Origin: JASGCL01 sp965262775
Lineage (GTDB): Bacteria > Pseudomonadota > Alphaproteobacteria > JASGCL01
Direction: 5' to 3'
NCBI GenBank assembly: GCA_965262775.1
Contig: CBDHFT010000007.1
Coordinates: 124,001 to 188,000 of the forward strand
Length of the DNA: 64,000 nucleotides
Shown one piece after another: positions 1 through 10,600 of this stretch; positions within the stretch are counted from its first letter, which is position 1, and each line of letters starts with the position of its first letter. Both the position numbers and the translations under genes were made by a program. Under the pieces are notes generated by a model that was not told where the DNA came from, ran no database searches, and saw only the letters and a list, made by a program, of their open reading frames with translations.

Positions 1-1
1 A

Positions 2-1066
2 TACATTACCGAACATGCCTTCAGCATGGATTGGGTAAAACCCATTACCCCCAAACAAGAACGCAGCGAAAAAATTGCCATCATCGGCGCGGGCCCCGCG
101 GGTTTGGCGGCGGGTATTTTTTTACGCCAGCAGGGTTATCAAATCCATGTCTTTGACCGTTATGACCGCGCGGGCGGTTTATTAATCTATGGCATCCCCA
201 ATTTTAAATTGGAAAAATCGGTGGTGCAGCGTCGCCAAGCCTTGCTGGAAAAAAGTGGGTTTCATTTTCATTTGGGTGTCGATGTCACCCATGATTTTAA
301 AGACATAGAAAAAAAACATGACGCGGTTGTTATTGCCACGGGGGTATACAAAAGCAAATTGCTGGACAACAAAGTTGCCTCGCCCCAGGTGCTGCTGGCC
401 CTACCCTTCCTTACCCGTGAAAACAAATTGGAATTGGGCGATAAAGATAGTCAGCCCGCCCTTTCGGCCCAGGGTAAAACCGTGGCGGTGGTGGGCGGCG
501 GCGACACGGCGATGGATTGCGTGCGCACCGCCATTCGCCAGGGCGCAAAAAAAGTTTACTGCCTCTATCGCCGCGACCGCGCCAACATGCCAGGTTCCAC
601 GCGCGAGGTGAAAAATGCCGAGGAAGAAGGCGTTGAATTTTTATGGTTAACCGCCCCCAGCCCCACCAACCCATTTGTCGGCAAAGAAAAATTGGAAGGA
701 ATCAACACCATCACCATGGCGTTGAGCGAAAAAAACATGGCGGGCCGCCAATCGGTCAGCGCGGTGCCAGGCAGTGAAAAATTATTACCCGCCGACATGG
801 TTATCCTTGCCCTGGGGTTCGACGCCGAAAACCCCGCGCAATTATTTGGCATGCCCAACTTGGCCCTAACCGATTATGGCACGTTGCGCGCCGATGCCAT
901 GGGGCGGGTTCTGAATGCTGAAAACCAACAACCGTTGGACAAAATTTATGCGGGCGGCGATATTGTGCGCGGTGCGTCATTGGTGGTGTGGGCTATCAAA
1001 GACGGCATGACACTTGGCCAAACTATCCATCGCGACATCCAACATAAAAACAAATTGGCGGCTTAA
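2..1066 (+). CDS. gltD: Glutamate synthase (NADPH) small subunit, 5' end outside window
   Basis: FAD/NAD(P)H-dependent subunit that passes electrons to the large subunit for glutamate synthesis from glutamine and 2-oxoglutarate. The frame is open from base 2 (YITEHAFSMDW...), which matches the middle of GltD, so about 120 N-terminal residues with the Fe-S cysteines lie upstream of the window. Visible motifs are an FAD-binding GAGPAGLAAG near base 80, the GGLLIYGIPNFKLEK stretch, a second nucleotide-binding GGGDTAMDCVR near base 500, the MPGSTREVKNAEEEGVEF block and the C-terminal AGGDIVRGASLVVWAI. The gene ends 5 bp before gltB on the same strand, so the two are surely one operon. The ATG at 26 is internal and is not the true start. 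Confidence 0.95.
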   Translation, partial: YITEHAFSMDWVKPITPKQERSEKIAIIGAGPAGLAAGIFLRQQGYQIHVFDRYDRAGGLLIYGIPNFKLEKSVVQRRQALLEKSGFHFHLGVDVTHDFKDIEKKHDAVVIATGVYKSKLLDNKVASPQVLLALPFLTRENKLELGDKDSQPALSAQGKTVAVVGGGDTAMDCVRTAIRQGAKKVYCLYRRDRANMPGSTREVKNAEEEGVEFLWLTAPSPTNPFVGKEKLEGINTITMALSEKNMAGRQSVSAVPGSEKLLPADMVILALGFDAENPAQLFGMPNLALTDYGTLRADAMGRVLNAENQQPLDKIYAGGDIVRGASLVVWAIKDGMTLGQTIHRDIQHKNKLAA

Positions 1067-1071
1067 AATAT

Positions 1072-4000
1072 ATGAAAAATTCATCGTCCAACCCATCGCC
1101 TGCTACCCCCGCGCAACAGATTTTGCGCCGTCAGGAAGTTTTGAAAAAAAAATTAGAGCGACACGGCTTGTATCGGCGAGATTTTGAACATGATGCCTGC
1201 GGCGTGGGTATTGTCGCCGATATCAATGGCCGCCCGAGCAGGCGCGTGGTGGAAATGGGCATTGCCGCCCTGTCCGCCCTGTGGCATCGTGGCGCGGTGT
1301 CGGCCGATGGCAAAACGGGCGACGGCGCGGGGAATCAATATCGGCATCCCCACCGATTTTTTTACCCATATTATCGAAGAAATGGGTTATCAATTAAAAA
1401 CCAACAAGCCCGACAACCAATCAGAATACAAAGCCTTTGCGGTTGGTATGATATTCCTGCCGCGCACCAATTTGGAGGCCAGCGAACGCACCCGCGAAAT
1501 TATCGAAGCCGAAATTATCAAGGAAGGGTTCCGTATTTTTGGCTGGCGTCAGGTGCCGACCGATGTTTCGCACCTTGGCTCCTTGGCCATTGCCAATCGC
1601 CCTGAAATAGAACAATTGCTTATCGAAAACAGTCGACAATTTACGCCCGACAATTTTGAACGCACGCTTTATATTTTACGCCGCCGTATTGAAAAAAAAT
1701 TCTTGGCAGAAAATTTGCTTGCCAGTTATATTTGCTCCCTATCTTGCCGTTCGATTATTTATAAGGGGTTATTCCTGGCCGAGCATCTTGCGGATTTTTA
1801 CCCCGACATGCAACGTCCCGATTTCATTTCGCATTTCGCCCTTTATCATCAACGTTATTCCACCAATACTTTTCCCGCCTGGGCCTTGGCGCAACCATTT
1901 CGGGTTATCGCCCACAATGGGGAAATCAACACCCTGCCCGCCAACATCAATTGGATGAACAACCGCGAAAAAAGGATGGAGGATAATAATTTTCCCCATA
2001 TCGAAGATATTCTGCCCATCGTGCAACCCCATACCTCGGATTCGGGGGTGCTGGACAATGTGTTCGAACTTTATTTGCGCGCCATGCGACCATTGCCCGA
2101 GGTTAAATCCTTGCTGATCCCCGAGGCCTTTGAACAGAATCATAACCTATCCCAACCCATTCGTGATTTTTATCATTACGCCCATGGCGTCATGGAACCG
2201 TGGGATGGTCCTGCGGCGATTTGCGCGGTGGACGGCGACTGGGCCTTGGCGGGGCTCGACCGCAATGGCTTAAGGCCGCTGCGGTTTGTTATCACCAACA
2301 CCGACCTGCTGGTCATTGGTTCCGAAAACGGCATGGTAAAATTGCAAGACGAAGAAATTATTGAAAAAGGCAGGGTGGGTCCAGGCGAAATGATAGCCAT
2401 CAATTTTGCCGATAAGAAACTTTACCGCGACCGCGAATTAAAATCGATGGTCGCCAGCAAGCACCCCTACGGCGATTGGATAAAAAAAGTTGATAGTTTA
2501 AAAGATATCGTCGCCAAATCATCAAGCAAACCCGCCCCCAGCGCAAGCAGTAAGGCAACCGACAATGCCCCCCTTATCTACCGTCAAGCCTTGGCGGGAT
2601 GGTCGCTGGAGGATTTGGAATTAATCTTGGATGAGATGATGCTGACGGGTAAGGAAGCCACGGGTTCGATGGGCGATGATTCGCCGCTGGCCGTCCTCAG
2701 CGATAAATTCCGTGGGTTGCATCATTTTTTTAAACAAAACTTTGCCCAGGTAACCAACCCGCCCATCGATTCCTTGCGCGAACGCCATGTCATGAGCCTT
2801 TCCACGCGGCTTAATAACCTTGGGAACAACCTGAATCCCAACGAAAAGCAAATGAATTTTATCGAATTGCCTTCGCCCATATTGCTTTTACCCGAATGGC
2901 AAGCCTTGAACCATTATGTTGCGGCGACCGCCGAAACCATCCCTTGTTATTTTGACCCCCAAGACAGCAAGGGCCGCGGCAAATTGGCTTTAAAACTTGC
3001 GCTGGACGAAATAAAAAATCGCGCCATCAATGCCGCCGCTGCGGGTAAAAATTATATCATGCTGGATAACAGCCATGACAACAACCCAAGCCATGGTAAA
3101 ATCCCCATACCCATGATATTGGCGGCCTCCGCGGTGCATACCGCCCTGGCAGGAAAGGGTTTACGCTCCTTCGTTTCCATCAATGTCATTTGCGACGAAG
3201 CCTTGGACACTCACCATTTCGCGGTGTTGGTGGGGGTTGGCGCCACCACCATCACCCCTGCCCTGGCTTATCATTCTATCGCCGACCGTTTTGCGAAAGG
3301 TTTATGCCCACCCACCATGGACTTACCCACCGCCATTAAAAATTATCAAAAATCCATCAACGACGGTTTGTTAAAAATCATGTCGAAGATGGGAATAGCG
3401 GTGGTTAGTTCTTATCGGGGTGGCCAAATGTTTGAAGCCATTGGCTTATCGCGCGCCCTAACCCATGAATTTTTTCCAGGCGTCTTGTCACGGATTTCGG
3501 GCTTGGGGTTGGAAGGATTATCTTACCTCCTAGAAAAACATTTTGCCGCTTGCCAAGACATGGCGGGCAATATTTTACCCGTTGGCGGGTTTTACCGCTT
3601 CCGTGCATCGGGCGGGGCACATGGTTGGGATGCAGAAGCCATCCACCTGTTGCAGGAAGCCACCGCCAGGAACAGTTATGGTTTGTTTAAAAAATACTTG
3701 CAGAAAGTTTATGACCTGCCGCCTATCCATATTCGCGATTTGTTAGAGGTTAAATTAGCACCAAAACCAATCGCGGTTGAGCAGGTTGAATCGATTGCCG
3801 ATATAAGGAAATGTTTGGTCGCGCCTGGCATCTCGCTCGGCGCCCTATCGCCCATTGCCCATGAAACCATCGCCATTGCCATGAACAGAATCGGTGCAAA
3901 ATCTGACAGTGGCGAGGGCGGCGAAGACCCCGCACGTTATAAACCAAAAAGCAACGGCGACAATCCTTCCTCGGCCATCAAGCAAGTGGCATCGGGGCGA

Positions 4001-5698
4001 TTTGGTGTAACCGCTGAATATTTAAATAATTGCGAAGAAATAGAAATCAAAATGGCGCAGGGTGCCAAACCTGGCGAGGGTGGGCAATTGCCAGGTTTTA
4101 AAGTTTCTGGCCTTATTGCAAAATTACGCCATTCTACCCAGGGCGTTACCCTTATTTCGCCGCCGCCGCATCATGATATTTATTCGATAGAGGACTTGGC
4201 GCAGTTGATTTACGACCTTAAACAAATTAACAACCGTGCGCGGGTGTGTGTAAAATTGGTGGCGCGGTCGGGCATTGGCACCATCGCCGCGGGCGTGGCA
4301 AAGGCCAAAGCCGACACGATATTAATCTCGGGGCATAGCGGTGGAACGGGAGCCTCGCCCCAGACATCCATCAAATATGCGGGCTTGCCATGGGAAATTG
4401 GTTTGGCGGAAACGCACCAGGTTTTATGCCTTAATAATTTACGCGACCGCGTGACCTTGCGCACCGACGGCGGAATCAAAACGGGGCGCGATGTGGTTAT
4501 AGCCGCGATGCTGGGTGCGGAAGAATTTGGCGTCGGCACCGCGTCGTTGGTGGCGATGGGTTGTTTGATGGTGCGGCAATGCCACAGCAATGTTTGCCCC
4601 GTCGGTATTTGCACCCAAGACGAAACTTTAATAGAAAAATTCGGCGGCACGCCAGAAAAAGTTGTCAGCCTATTTTCGCTGATAGCCGAGGAAGTGCGCG
4701 AAATATTATCGCAACTTGGTGTCAAATCACTCAACGACATCATTGGGCGCACCGAAATGTTGCAACAGATTGTTGCCCTTAACCAGGGTTATCAGTTTTT
4801 GGACGCGTTGGATTTGAACCCCCTGTTGGTCAAGGCCGAAAATATTGATTTTAGAAAAAAATCTCGCCTTATTAGGAACGAGGTGCCACCAAGTTTGGAT
4901 GAGCAAATTATTAAAGACGCCAGCCGTCTGTTTGCCAACAAAGAAAAAATTCAATTGGAATATAGCGTTGTCAACACCGACCGCACGATTGGCGCAAGGT
5001 TAGCGTCAGAAATAACCAGGCAATTTGGTATGAGCAGTCTTTCGCCTGGGCATATCACCATCGATTTACGCGGCACCGCGGGGCAGAGTTTTTCGGCCTT
5101 CGCCGTTAAGGGCATGAAATTTATCCTTATTGGCCAAGCCAACGATTACGTGGGCAAGGGATTATCGGGCGGCGAAATCATTGTGCGCCCGCCGACAGCG
5201 TCCGAACTTATGTCGGCCAACAATGCCATCATCGGCAATACTTGTCTGTATGGTGCCACCAGCGGCAGCCTGTTTGCGGTTGGTCAGGCGGGGGAACGTT
5301 TTGCGGTTAGGAATTCTGGCGCGCGCGCCGTTATCGAAGGCATCGGCAGCAATGGTTGCGAATACATGACGGGCGGTGAGGTAATGTGTTTGGGCAGTAT
5401 CGGTGATAATTTTGCCGCGGGGATGACGGGGGGCTGGGCATTTATCCTCCATGCTCAAGATGAAAAAAATATCAACCGCGAATCGGTTGGGGTTTACCCG
5501 CTCACCAACCCTGCTTGGCAAGCACATGCGAAGGCTCTCTTAACCGACTACGTCCTCGCCACCCATTCGCGGCATGGCCAACGGTTATTAGATAATTGGC
5601 AGGAAACGGTGAAAGAAATGCGCCACGTCGTGCCATTGGAAATTATCAAACTAAACGCCCTGCCCCATCCTTTAGAAGTAGAAAAGGCCGTTGCTTAG
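1072..5698 (+). pseudogene. gltB: Glutamate synthase large subunit, interrupted by a one-base frameshift
   Basis: Large subunit of glutamate synthase. The first frame (from ATG 1072) carries a 42-residue propeptide-like lead and the amidotransferase nucleophile Cys43 in HDACGVGIVAD. It runs in frame to GDGAG at about 1332, then goes out of frame and stops at 1605. Homology resumes one frame over (GINIGIPTDFF) and continues to 5698. Removing one A at 1333-1334 joins both parts into a protein of about 1541 aa, the normal family length. Downstream are the central domain, the FMN-binding synthase domain (SGHSGGTGASP), the Fe-S cysteine cluster around CHSNVCPVGIC and the C-terminal beta-helix domain. 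The rest is well conserved, so this may be a sequence error and not a dead gene. Confidence 0.9.
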
Positions 5699-5710
5699 AC
5701 AGAAGAGCAA

Positions 5711-6307
5711 TTAAAATCTATAAGCACCAAAGCCACCAATGATAGCGCGCGGCGTCATGGCGCTGTCAATATAAGTGCCGACAAAAAAGCCGCCGCTGTT
5801 TTTGTTATCGCCAAATTCAGCATTAAGTTTTACCGTTAAGTAAGGATAGCCAACCCCAATCGACGGCACCAACCTTACCCTGTCGGTAATAGAAAATTGG
5901 TAACCATAATTAATAGTGGTTGCTAACAAAAAGAAGTTAGAATAAAAATAGGAACCAGCAGAAATATTACCAAAATAGCCCGCCACATTGACAAAAAATT
6001 GATGGTTGCCCCACTGCCCACCCAGGTCTATCGTCGGGCCGCCACCAAGGTAATTACTACCCAAGACCAAAGCACCGCCGTATTTTAAAAAAATACCAGT
6101 TGGTGTGCTTACCAATTTTGCTTGCTTGGTATTTTTATTACCTGCGGGCGCGACCGATAACCGTCCTGGTGCTGCTTTTGTAAGTTTTGGCTTATCTTTG
6201 CTTGCGGCATGGGCCTTGCCATCACTTTGCATTAACGGCGTGATTAAAAAAACCACAGCCAGCGATGCTAGCAATAAAGACTGGCTGCATGATGTTATTT
6301 TTTTCAT
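5711..6307 (-). CDS. Small exported beta-barrel-like protein
   Basis: 198 aa. The N-terminus is a signal peptide (MKKITSCSQSLLLASLAVVFLITPLM, cleaved near AHA-AS). A basic, proline-containing linker follows, and then a glycine- and aromatic-rich region with alternating hydrophobic residues (GGALVLGSNYLGGG, HQFFVNVAGYFGNIS, GYQFSITDRVRLVPSIGVGYPYL) ending in F. This looks like a small outer-membrane beta-barrel, but I recognise no named family. It is the last of three minus-strand genes separated by only 3 bp each (TAA-TCG-ATG). Its signal peptide (LLLASLAVVFLITPLM) resembles those of the two upstream genes, so the group probably arose by tandem duplication, with the barrel present only here. 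It converges on gltB. Confidence 0.7.
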   Translation of the reverse strand: MKKITSCSQSLLLASLAVVFLITPLMQSDGKAHAASKDKPKLTKAAPGRLSVAPAGNKNTKQAKLVSTPTGIFLKYGGALVLGSNYLGGGPTIDLGGQWGNHQFFVNVAGYFGNISAGSYFYSNFFLLATTINYGYQFSITDRVRLVPSIGVGYPYLTVKLNAEFGDNKNSGGFFVGTYIDSAMTPRAIIGGFGAYRF

Positions 6308-6310
6308 CGA

Positions 6311-6525
6311 TTAAAAATTCTCCGTCTTGCCCTTTTTTTGGTTCATACTCTTAATTATCCACGGCGCGCGCGGATAGGAGTCTTTGTTGGTGCCGATTTT
6401 GTATCGTCTTTTCTTGCGGAATCGACATTGGCAATAACCTTGGTTTCCATCAATGGGGTGAATGAAAGAAACATACCCAGCGGCGCGGTCAATAAGAATT
6501 GACAATATAATTTTTTATTTTTCAT
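6311..6525 (-). pseudogene. Frameshifted tandem copy of the small exported protein upstream
   Basis: From ATG at 6525 the frame reads MKNKKLYCQFLLTAPLGMF and then LSFTPLMETKV. This is clearly paralogous to the product of the next gene upstream (MKNKKLYRQLLLTTSLGMA, LSLTPLMKT). The frame stops at 6355 after 56 residues (ending PIRARRG). Similarity to the paralogue's C-terminus continues in another frame (APWIIKSMNQKKGKTENF against APMTDNKNAKQKRGKAQDF) up to the stop at 6311. One missing base between about 6370 and 6390 would restore a product of about 71 aa. The gene sits 3 bp from both neighbours. Function is unknown. It may be truncated in reality or carry a sequence error. Confidence 0.6.
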
Positions 6526-6528
6526 CGA

Positions 6529-6738
6529 TTAAAAATCCTGAGCCTTGCCCCTTTTTTGTTTCGCATTTTTATTATCCGTCATTGGCGCGGTGGGTGACTC
6601 GACTGGTATCGAGTTTAAATCAGGATCCCCTGCAAAAGCCGCGAGCATGTGATTGGTTTTCATCAGCGGGGTGAGCGAAAGAGCCATACCCAGCGATGTT
6701 GTCAACAAAAGTTGACGATATAATTTTTTGTTTTTCAT
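6529..6738 (-). CDS. Small exported protein of unknown function (69 aa)
   Basis: Starts with two lysines and a hydrophobic stretch (QLLLTTSLGMALSLTPLM), i.e. a signal peptide or membrane anchor, probably cleaved near AAFA-GD. A short mature part rich in Pro, Asp and Asn follows and ends with the basic segment KQKRGKAQDF. No family recognised. It is the first gene of a minus-strand trio with 3-bp junctions, and the sequence TTTTTAATCGATGAAAA recurs at both junctions, which supports tandem duplication. An inverted repeat and a -35-like box lie about 80-100 bp upstream. The independent paralogue next door makes it more likely to be a real gene than a chance ORF. Confidence 0.55.
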   Translation of the reverse strand: MKNKKLYRQLLLTTSLGMALSLTPLMKTNHMLAAFAGDPDLNSIPVESPTAPMTDNKNAKQKRGKAQDF

Positions 6739-6796
6739 TTCTTAGCTATCCTTGATATTGCCCCGATTAGTATGTCGCCCCAAGTTGACCCTAGAC

Positions 6797-6839
6797 GTAT
6801 AGCGATATTTTTTTCTTGTCAATCTTATGCCATTGACAA
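6797..6839 (-). promoter_or_regulatory. Candidate promoter with perfect inverted repeat (operator-like)
   Basis: TTGTCAAT (6816-6823) and ATTGACAA (6832-6839) form a perfect 8-bp inverted repeat with an 8-bp spacer. Read on the minus strand, the downstream arm contains a consensus -35 hexamer TTGACA, followed after about 15 bp by TATACG as a weak -10. This would serve the minus-strand trio starting at 6738. The overlap of the -35 with the inverted repeat suggests a repressor site. The 15-bp spacing is short, so the promoter assignment is tentative; the palindrome itself is certain. Confidence 0.4.
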
Positions 6840-6984
6840 AACTCATAATGACTACATAAGCAAAAAATAATGCCTGCTAGTATGAATGTTGAGAATTTGT
6901 AATCACATCATCCCAGCAGTTTCCTGTTTTTTAACTTGCGTTTTTTTTAGAATCGTAGTTGATTGTGATAATTAGGAGAATATC

Positions 6985-7638
6985 ATGAAAACCATATTTT
7001 ATGTAAAAACAAAAATTATCACCATTTTGCTTGTATTGGGCTTTTGGTTATCAACAACACCCGCGCAGTTAGCCCAGGCGGCGGACGCCCGCTTGAGCAA
7101 AGAAGCCTTTGCCAAATTGTCGGCTTATAAATATTTCCCCATCGGGAATAGCACCGCCAAGGTAACGGTCTATGAATTTTCTAGTTTAACTTGCCCGCAT
7201 TGTTCGGCATTCCACACCACCGTGCTGCCAAAAATAAAAGAAAAATATATCAACAGCGGAAAAATAAAATGGCAAACGGTTGATTTCCCGTTGGACAATA
7301 TTGCGTTCGGCGCGGCCGTCCTCGCCCGTTGCACCCCCGACGGCAACCTTCACAATGCCTTGCTGGATCAAATTTTTAAAACCCAAGCGCAGTGGATCGG
7401 CGCGCAAGACCCCAAAGCAGGGCTTTTGAATATTCTGGCGCGCGCTGGCATCAACGAGGCGACCGCCAACCAATGTTTAAAAAATAAAAAATATCTTGAA
7501 GCGGTGAGCGACGGACGCAAGTTAGGCGAATCCATCGGCGTCGCGTCGACACCAAGTTTTTTTGTCATGGATAGAATAGTCGAAAATGATGAAAAAAAAT
7601 TGATGAAGGCGATTGATGAAGCCCTTGCCCAAAAATAA
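6985..7638 (+). CDS. DsbA-family periplasmic thiol:disulfide oxidoreductase
   Basis: 217 aa with a Sec signal peptide (about residues 1-32, TIFYVKTKIITILLVLGFWLST, cleaved near AQA-AD). The mature part is a thioredoxin fold with the redox centre CPHC in FSSLTCPHCSAFH and a C-terminal cis-proline region ASTPSFFV. It should introduce or shuffle disulfides in exported proteins. A strong ribosome-binding site (AGGAG, 6 bp upstream) supports the start at 6985. The smc gene starts 14 bp downstream; a DsbA-like gene before smc is common in alphaproteobacteria. A DsbB homologue at 59852 could re-oxidise it. The thioredoxin_4 subgroup also includes oxidoreductases other than classical DsbA, so no symbol is given. 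Confidence 0.88.
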   Translation: MKTIFYVKTKIITILLVLGFWLSTTPAQLAQAADARLSKEAFAKLSAYKYFPIGNSTAKVTVYEFSSLTCPHCSAFHTTVLPKIKEKYINSGKIKWQTVDFPLDNIAFGAAVLARCTPDGNLHNALLDQIFKTQAQWIGAQDPKAGLLNILARAGINEATANQCLKNKKYLEAVSDGRKLGESIGVASTPSFFVMDRIVENDEKKLMKAIDEALAQK

Positions 7639-7652
7639 CTTTTCTAACAACC

Positions 7653-10600
7653 ATGTTTTTTTCCAGCATCACGCTTCACGGGTTTAAATCCTTCCTGGAT
7701 GAAACCACCATACCGCTTGAGGTTGGGCTGACAGGCGTGGTTGGCCCCAACGGTTGCGGCAAATCCAACGTGGTGGAGGCATTGCGTTGGGTGATGGGCG
7801 AAAGCAACGCGCGCAAAATGCGCGGCGACGACATGGACGATATTATTTTTATGGGCACCAGCAGTCGCGCCGCCCGCAACTTAGCCTCGGTGACCTTGAA
7901 CATTGTTAACGACGCGCCATTGAATATATCGGCGGATACAGCGGCGAAAAAAACGGAGGCAAGCCAGGCCGCTGCTTCCCATGCCTTCCCCCACCCTTGG
8001 CATGACTTAAGCGAATTGGCGGTGAAAAGAACATTATCGCGCGGCGCGGGCAGCACTTATCGCATCAACGGTAAAGAAGTGCGCGGTAAGGATGTTCAAT
8101 ATCTTTTTATGGCGCGGGCCACGGGGGCTTCGTCGGCGTCGATGGTGGCGCAGGGGCGGATTAGCAACATCATCAACGCCAAGGCTGGCGAAAGACGTTT
8201 GATATTGGAAGAAGCGGCGGGGGTGCGGGCGTTGGGGGCGCGGCGCCACGAATCGGAATTAAAGCTGGAGGCGACCAACAAAACATTGGAGGAAGTCGGC
8301 AATATCATCGCGGGGCTAGAATCCGCACGTAACAAATTATTAAAGGACGCCAAGCAAGCCGACAATTATCGCGCCCTGAGCAAAGAAATTGTCGAATTGG
8401 AAGCCATGATATTAACCATAAAAATTACTTTGGAAAATAATAAAATAAAAAAATTGGAAGAAGAATTGTTCCAATTGCAAAAGGAGCAAGCCAATTTGAT
8501 AAGCGGCGAAACCGAGGCCGCACGGATGTTGGCGACCGAAACCGAAAAAAATATTGGTTTTAAATCTGAAATGGAAAAATTAAACGATGAATTTATTGAG
8601 GCAGGCCGCGCCCTAACCGAATTAAAGGCCGAAGAAAAAAGATACCAAAATGAATTAGCCCTAACCCGTCAACGTCATGAAGAAATAAAATCTGACCTTG
8701 ATAATGCTTTGGCCGAAAGCAGCCAATCGGCCGAGCAAGAACGGGTGTTGTTGCTAAATTGCGAAACGCGTGAAAAACAATACCCCGCCGAAGAAGAAAA
8801 ATTGCACCAACTTCATAAAAAAGAACAAGACATCTTGGCTGCCCTTACCGCGAAGGAAAGCACCTTCGCCAGCAAGCAAAAAATATTTGCCGATTGGTTA
8901 CAAACAAAATCGAAGGCTTCGAGCGAATTGCAATTTCTAAAAGATTCTTTACTAGCCTATCAACAACAGATACAAAAGAAAAAACAAGAATTAGAAGATG
9001 TTGAAAAAAAACTAGCCTCGCAATCGGCCCAGGGCAATATCAAAACAATGGTAACCGAGGCTGAAAAAAAATATAACCAACTTGAAAAAAATTATGGCGA
9101 ATTGCAAAAAAAGTTAGATGCCACCAAAACCAATTGGCTAACAAAAAAAGAGGCGCAGCAACTTGCCAAGCAAGAAAAGCAACAAGCCATCCACCAGCAA
9201 GATATTGCACGCAAAGAAATGGTAGCCGAAATATCGGCATTAAAAAATATTTTGGGCGAGGCAACCGACGATATTCTCAATTTGATGGAGGTTGCCAATG
9301 GGTTCGAAAAGGCCTTGGCGGTAGCCTTGCTTGACGAAGTTGAAAGCGGGCTGGAAGAAAGCAAGCCATCGCACTGGCAACATTTTGGCACCGAAAAATT
9401 AATCGATTATGCTTCGCGCCTCACCCTGCCCAGTTTGTTAGAAAAAGTTTCGGCCCCCAAACCATTGACGCGTAATCTTTCCTTAACCTATTGGGTTGAA
9501 AAATTTGAGGAAGCCAAAAAAATGCAACAACAATTGTTGGCGGGCGAAAAAATAGTTTCGAAGGATGGTGGCTTAATCCGTTGGGACGGTTTTACCATCA
9601 AACCTGGCATCGCCAGCGAAGACGCCGCCAGCCGCAAATTATCCGCCAAAAATCGTTTAAAAATGTTGAGCGAACAATTGCCTGCCTTAGAAAAAAATAA
9701 TGAAAAAATAAGGGCCGACATGACCACATGGCAAGAAAAAGAAACGGCCAATGTAAAAAAGATGGAAGAAGAAATTCAAGGGTTGGAAAAAGAACTCGCG
9801 AACCAACAGACACTTGTTGCCGAACATCGCGTCAGCTGGCAAAAATTACAAAGCGACATGGTTAGCAACCTGCGGCTTGATGAACAATTAACCACCACCA
9901 AGAAAATCCTTATCGGCGAGATAAGCAATTTGGAATCGCAAATAGAAAAGGCTGAAAAAAATATCGCCGCCCAAGCCAAGACCACCGATAATGACCAAGC
10001 CGATATACAAGAAAAACAAAGCGCCATCCAAGCGGAAGAAGAAAAATTAAAATCGTTGCGCCAAGAGCATATCGATGCGCAATTGCTTTTTCAACAACAA
10101 CAGCAATTGGTCAACCGCCATCATGATGATTTAAAAAACTTGCGTGCCAACGTGGGCGAAGTCATGAAAAGAAAGCAAGAAAAAGAAAAACAAATTATTT
10201 TGCTGAAAGAAAGAATTGAAACGGCGGTTGAAAACATCGCCAGGCTATCCACCCTGCCCGCGACCTTATTAGAAAAAATTACCTTCCAAGAAAAAACCTA
10301 CGATGTTAAAAAAAACGCCCAGGTCAATTTGGGCGAAAAATTGCTATCAACCGAAAACAACATGCGCGATATCGGCAAACAATTAAAATCGTGGCAAGAC
10401 AAATTGTCGGTGTTGCGGGAACAGGTTGCTCGCGCCGAAACCTTCGCCGATGTCGCACGCGGTAATTTACAACATTTTCACCAGGAGGCCGAGGGGCGCG
10501 AACTATTGCCACTGGAAAAAATACAATCGATATTGGGCGAGAAGGTTGCTATCAACGAGGCGGTTTTAGCAAAACAAGAAATCGCATTGCGCGACAACCT

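Noticed and set aside
1184..1335. Internal ATG at 1184 as the gltB start
   Set aside because: The first 50 codons of that frame (MNMMPAAWVLSPISM...) are out of frame with the conserved HDACGVG start, which is read from ATG 1072.
4210..4752. 180-codon minus-strand frame inside gltB
   Set aside because: It lies opposite the conserved FMN and Fe-S domain of gltB and has no recognisable motif; shadow of the real gene.
6311..6505. 64-codon frame MSILIDRAAGYVSF... as a real gene
   Set aside because: Only its last part matches the paralogue; the paralogous N-terminus lies in another frame from ATG 6525, so this is one frameshifted gene.
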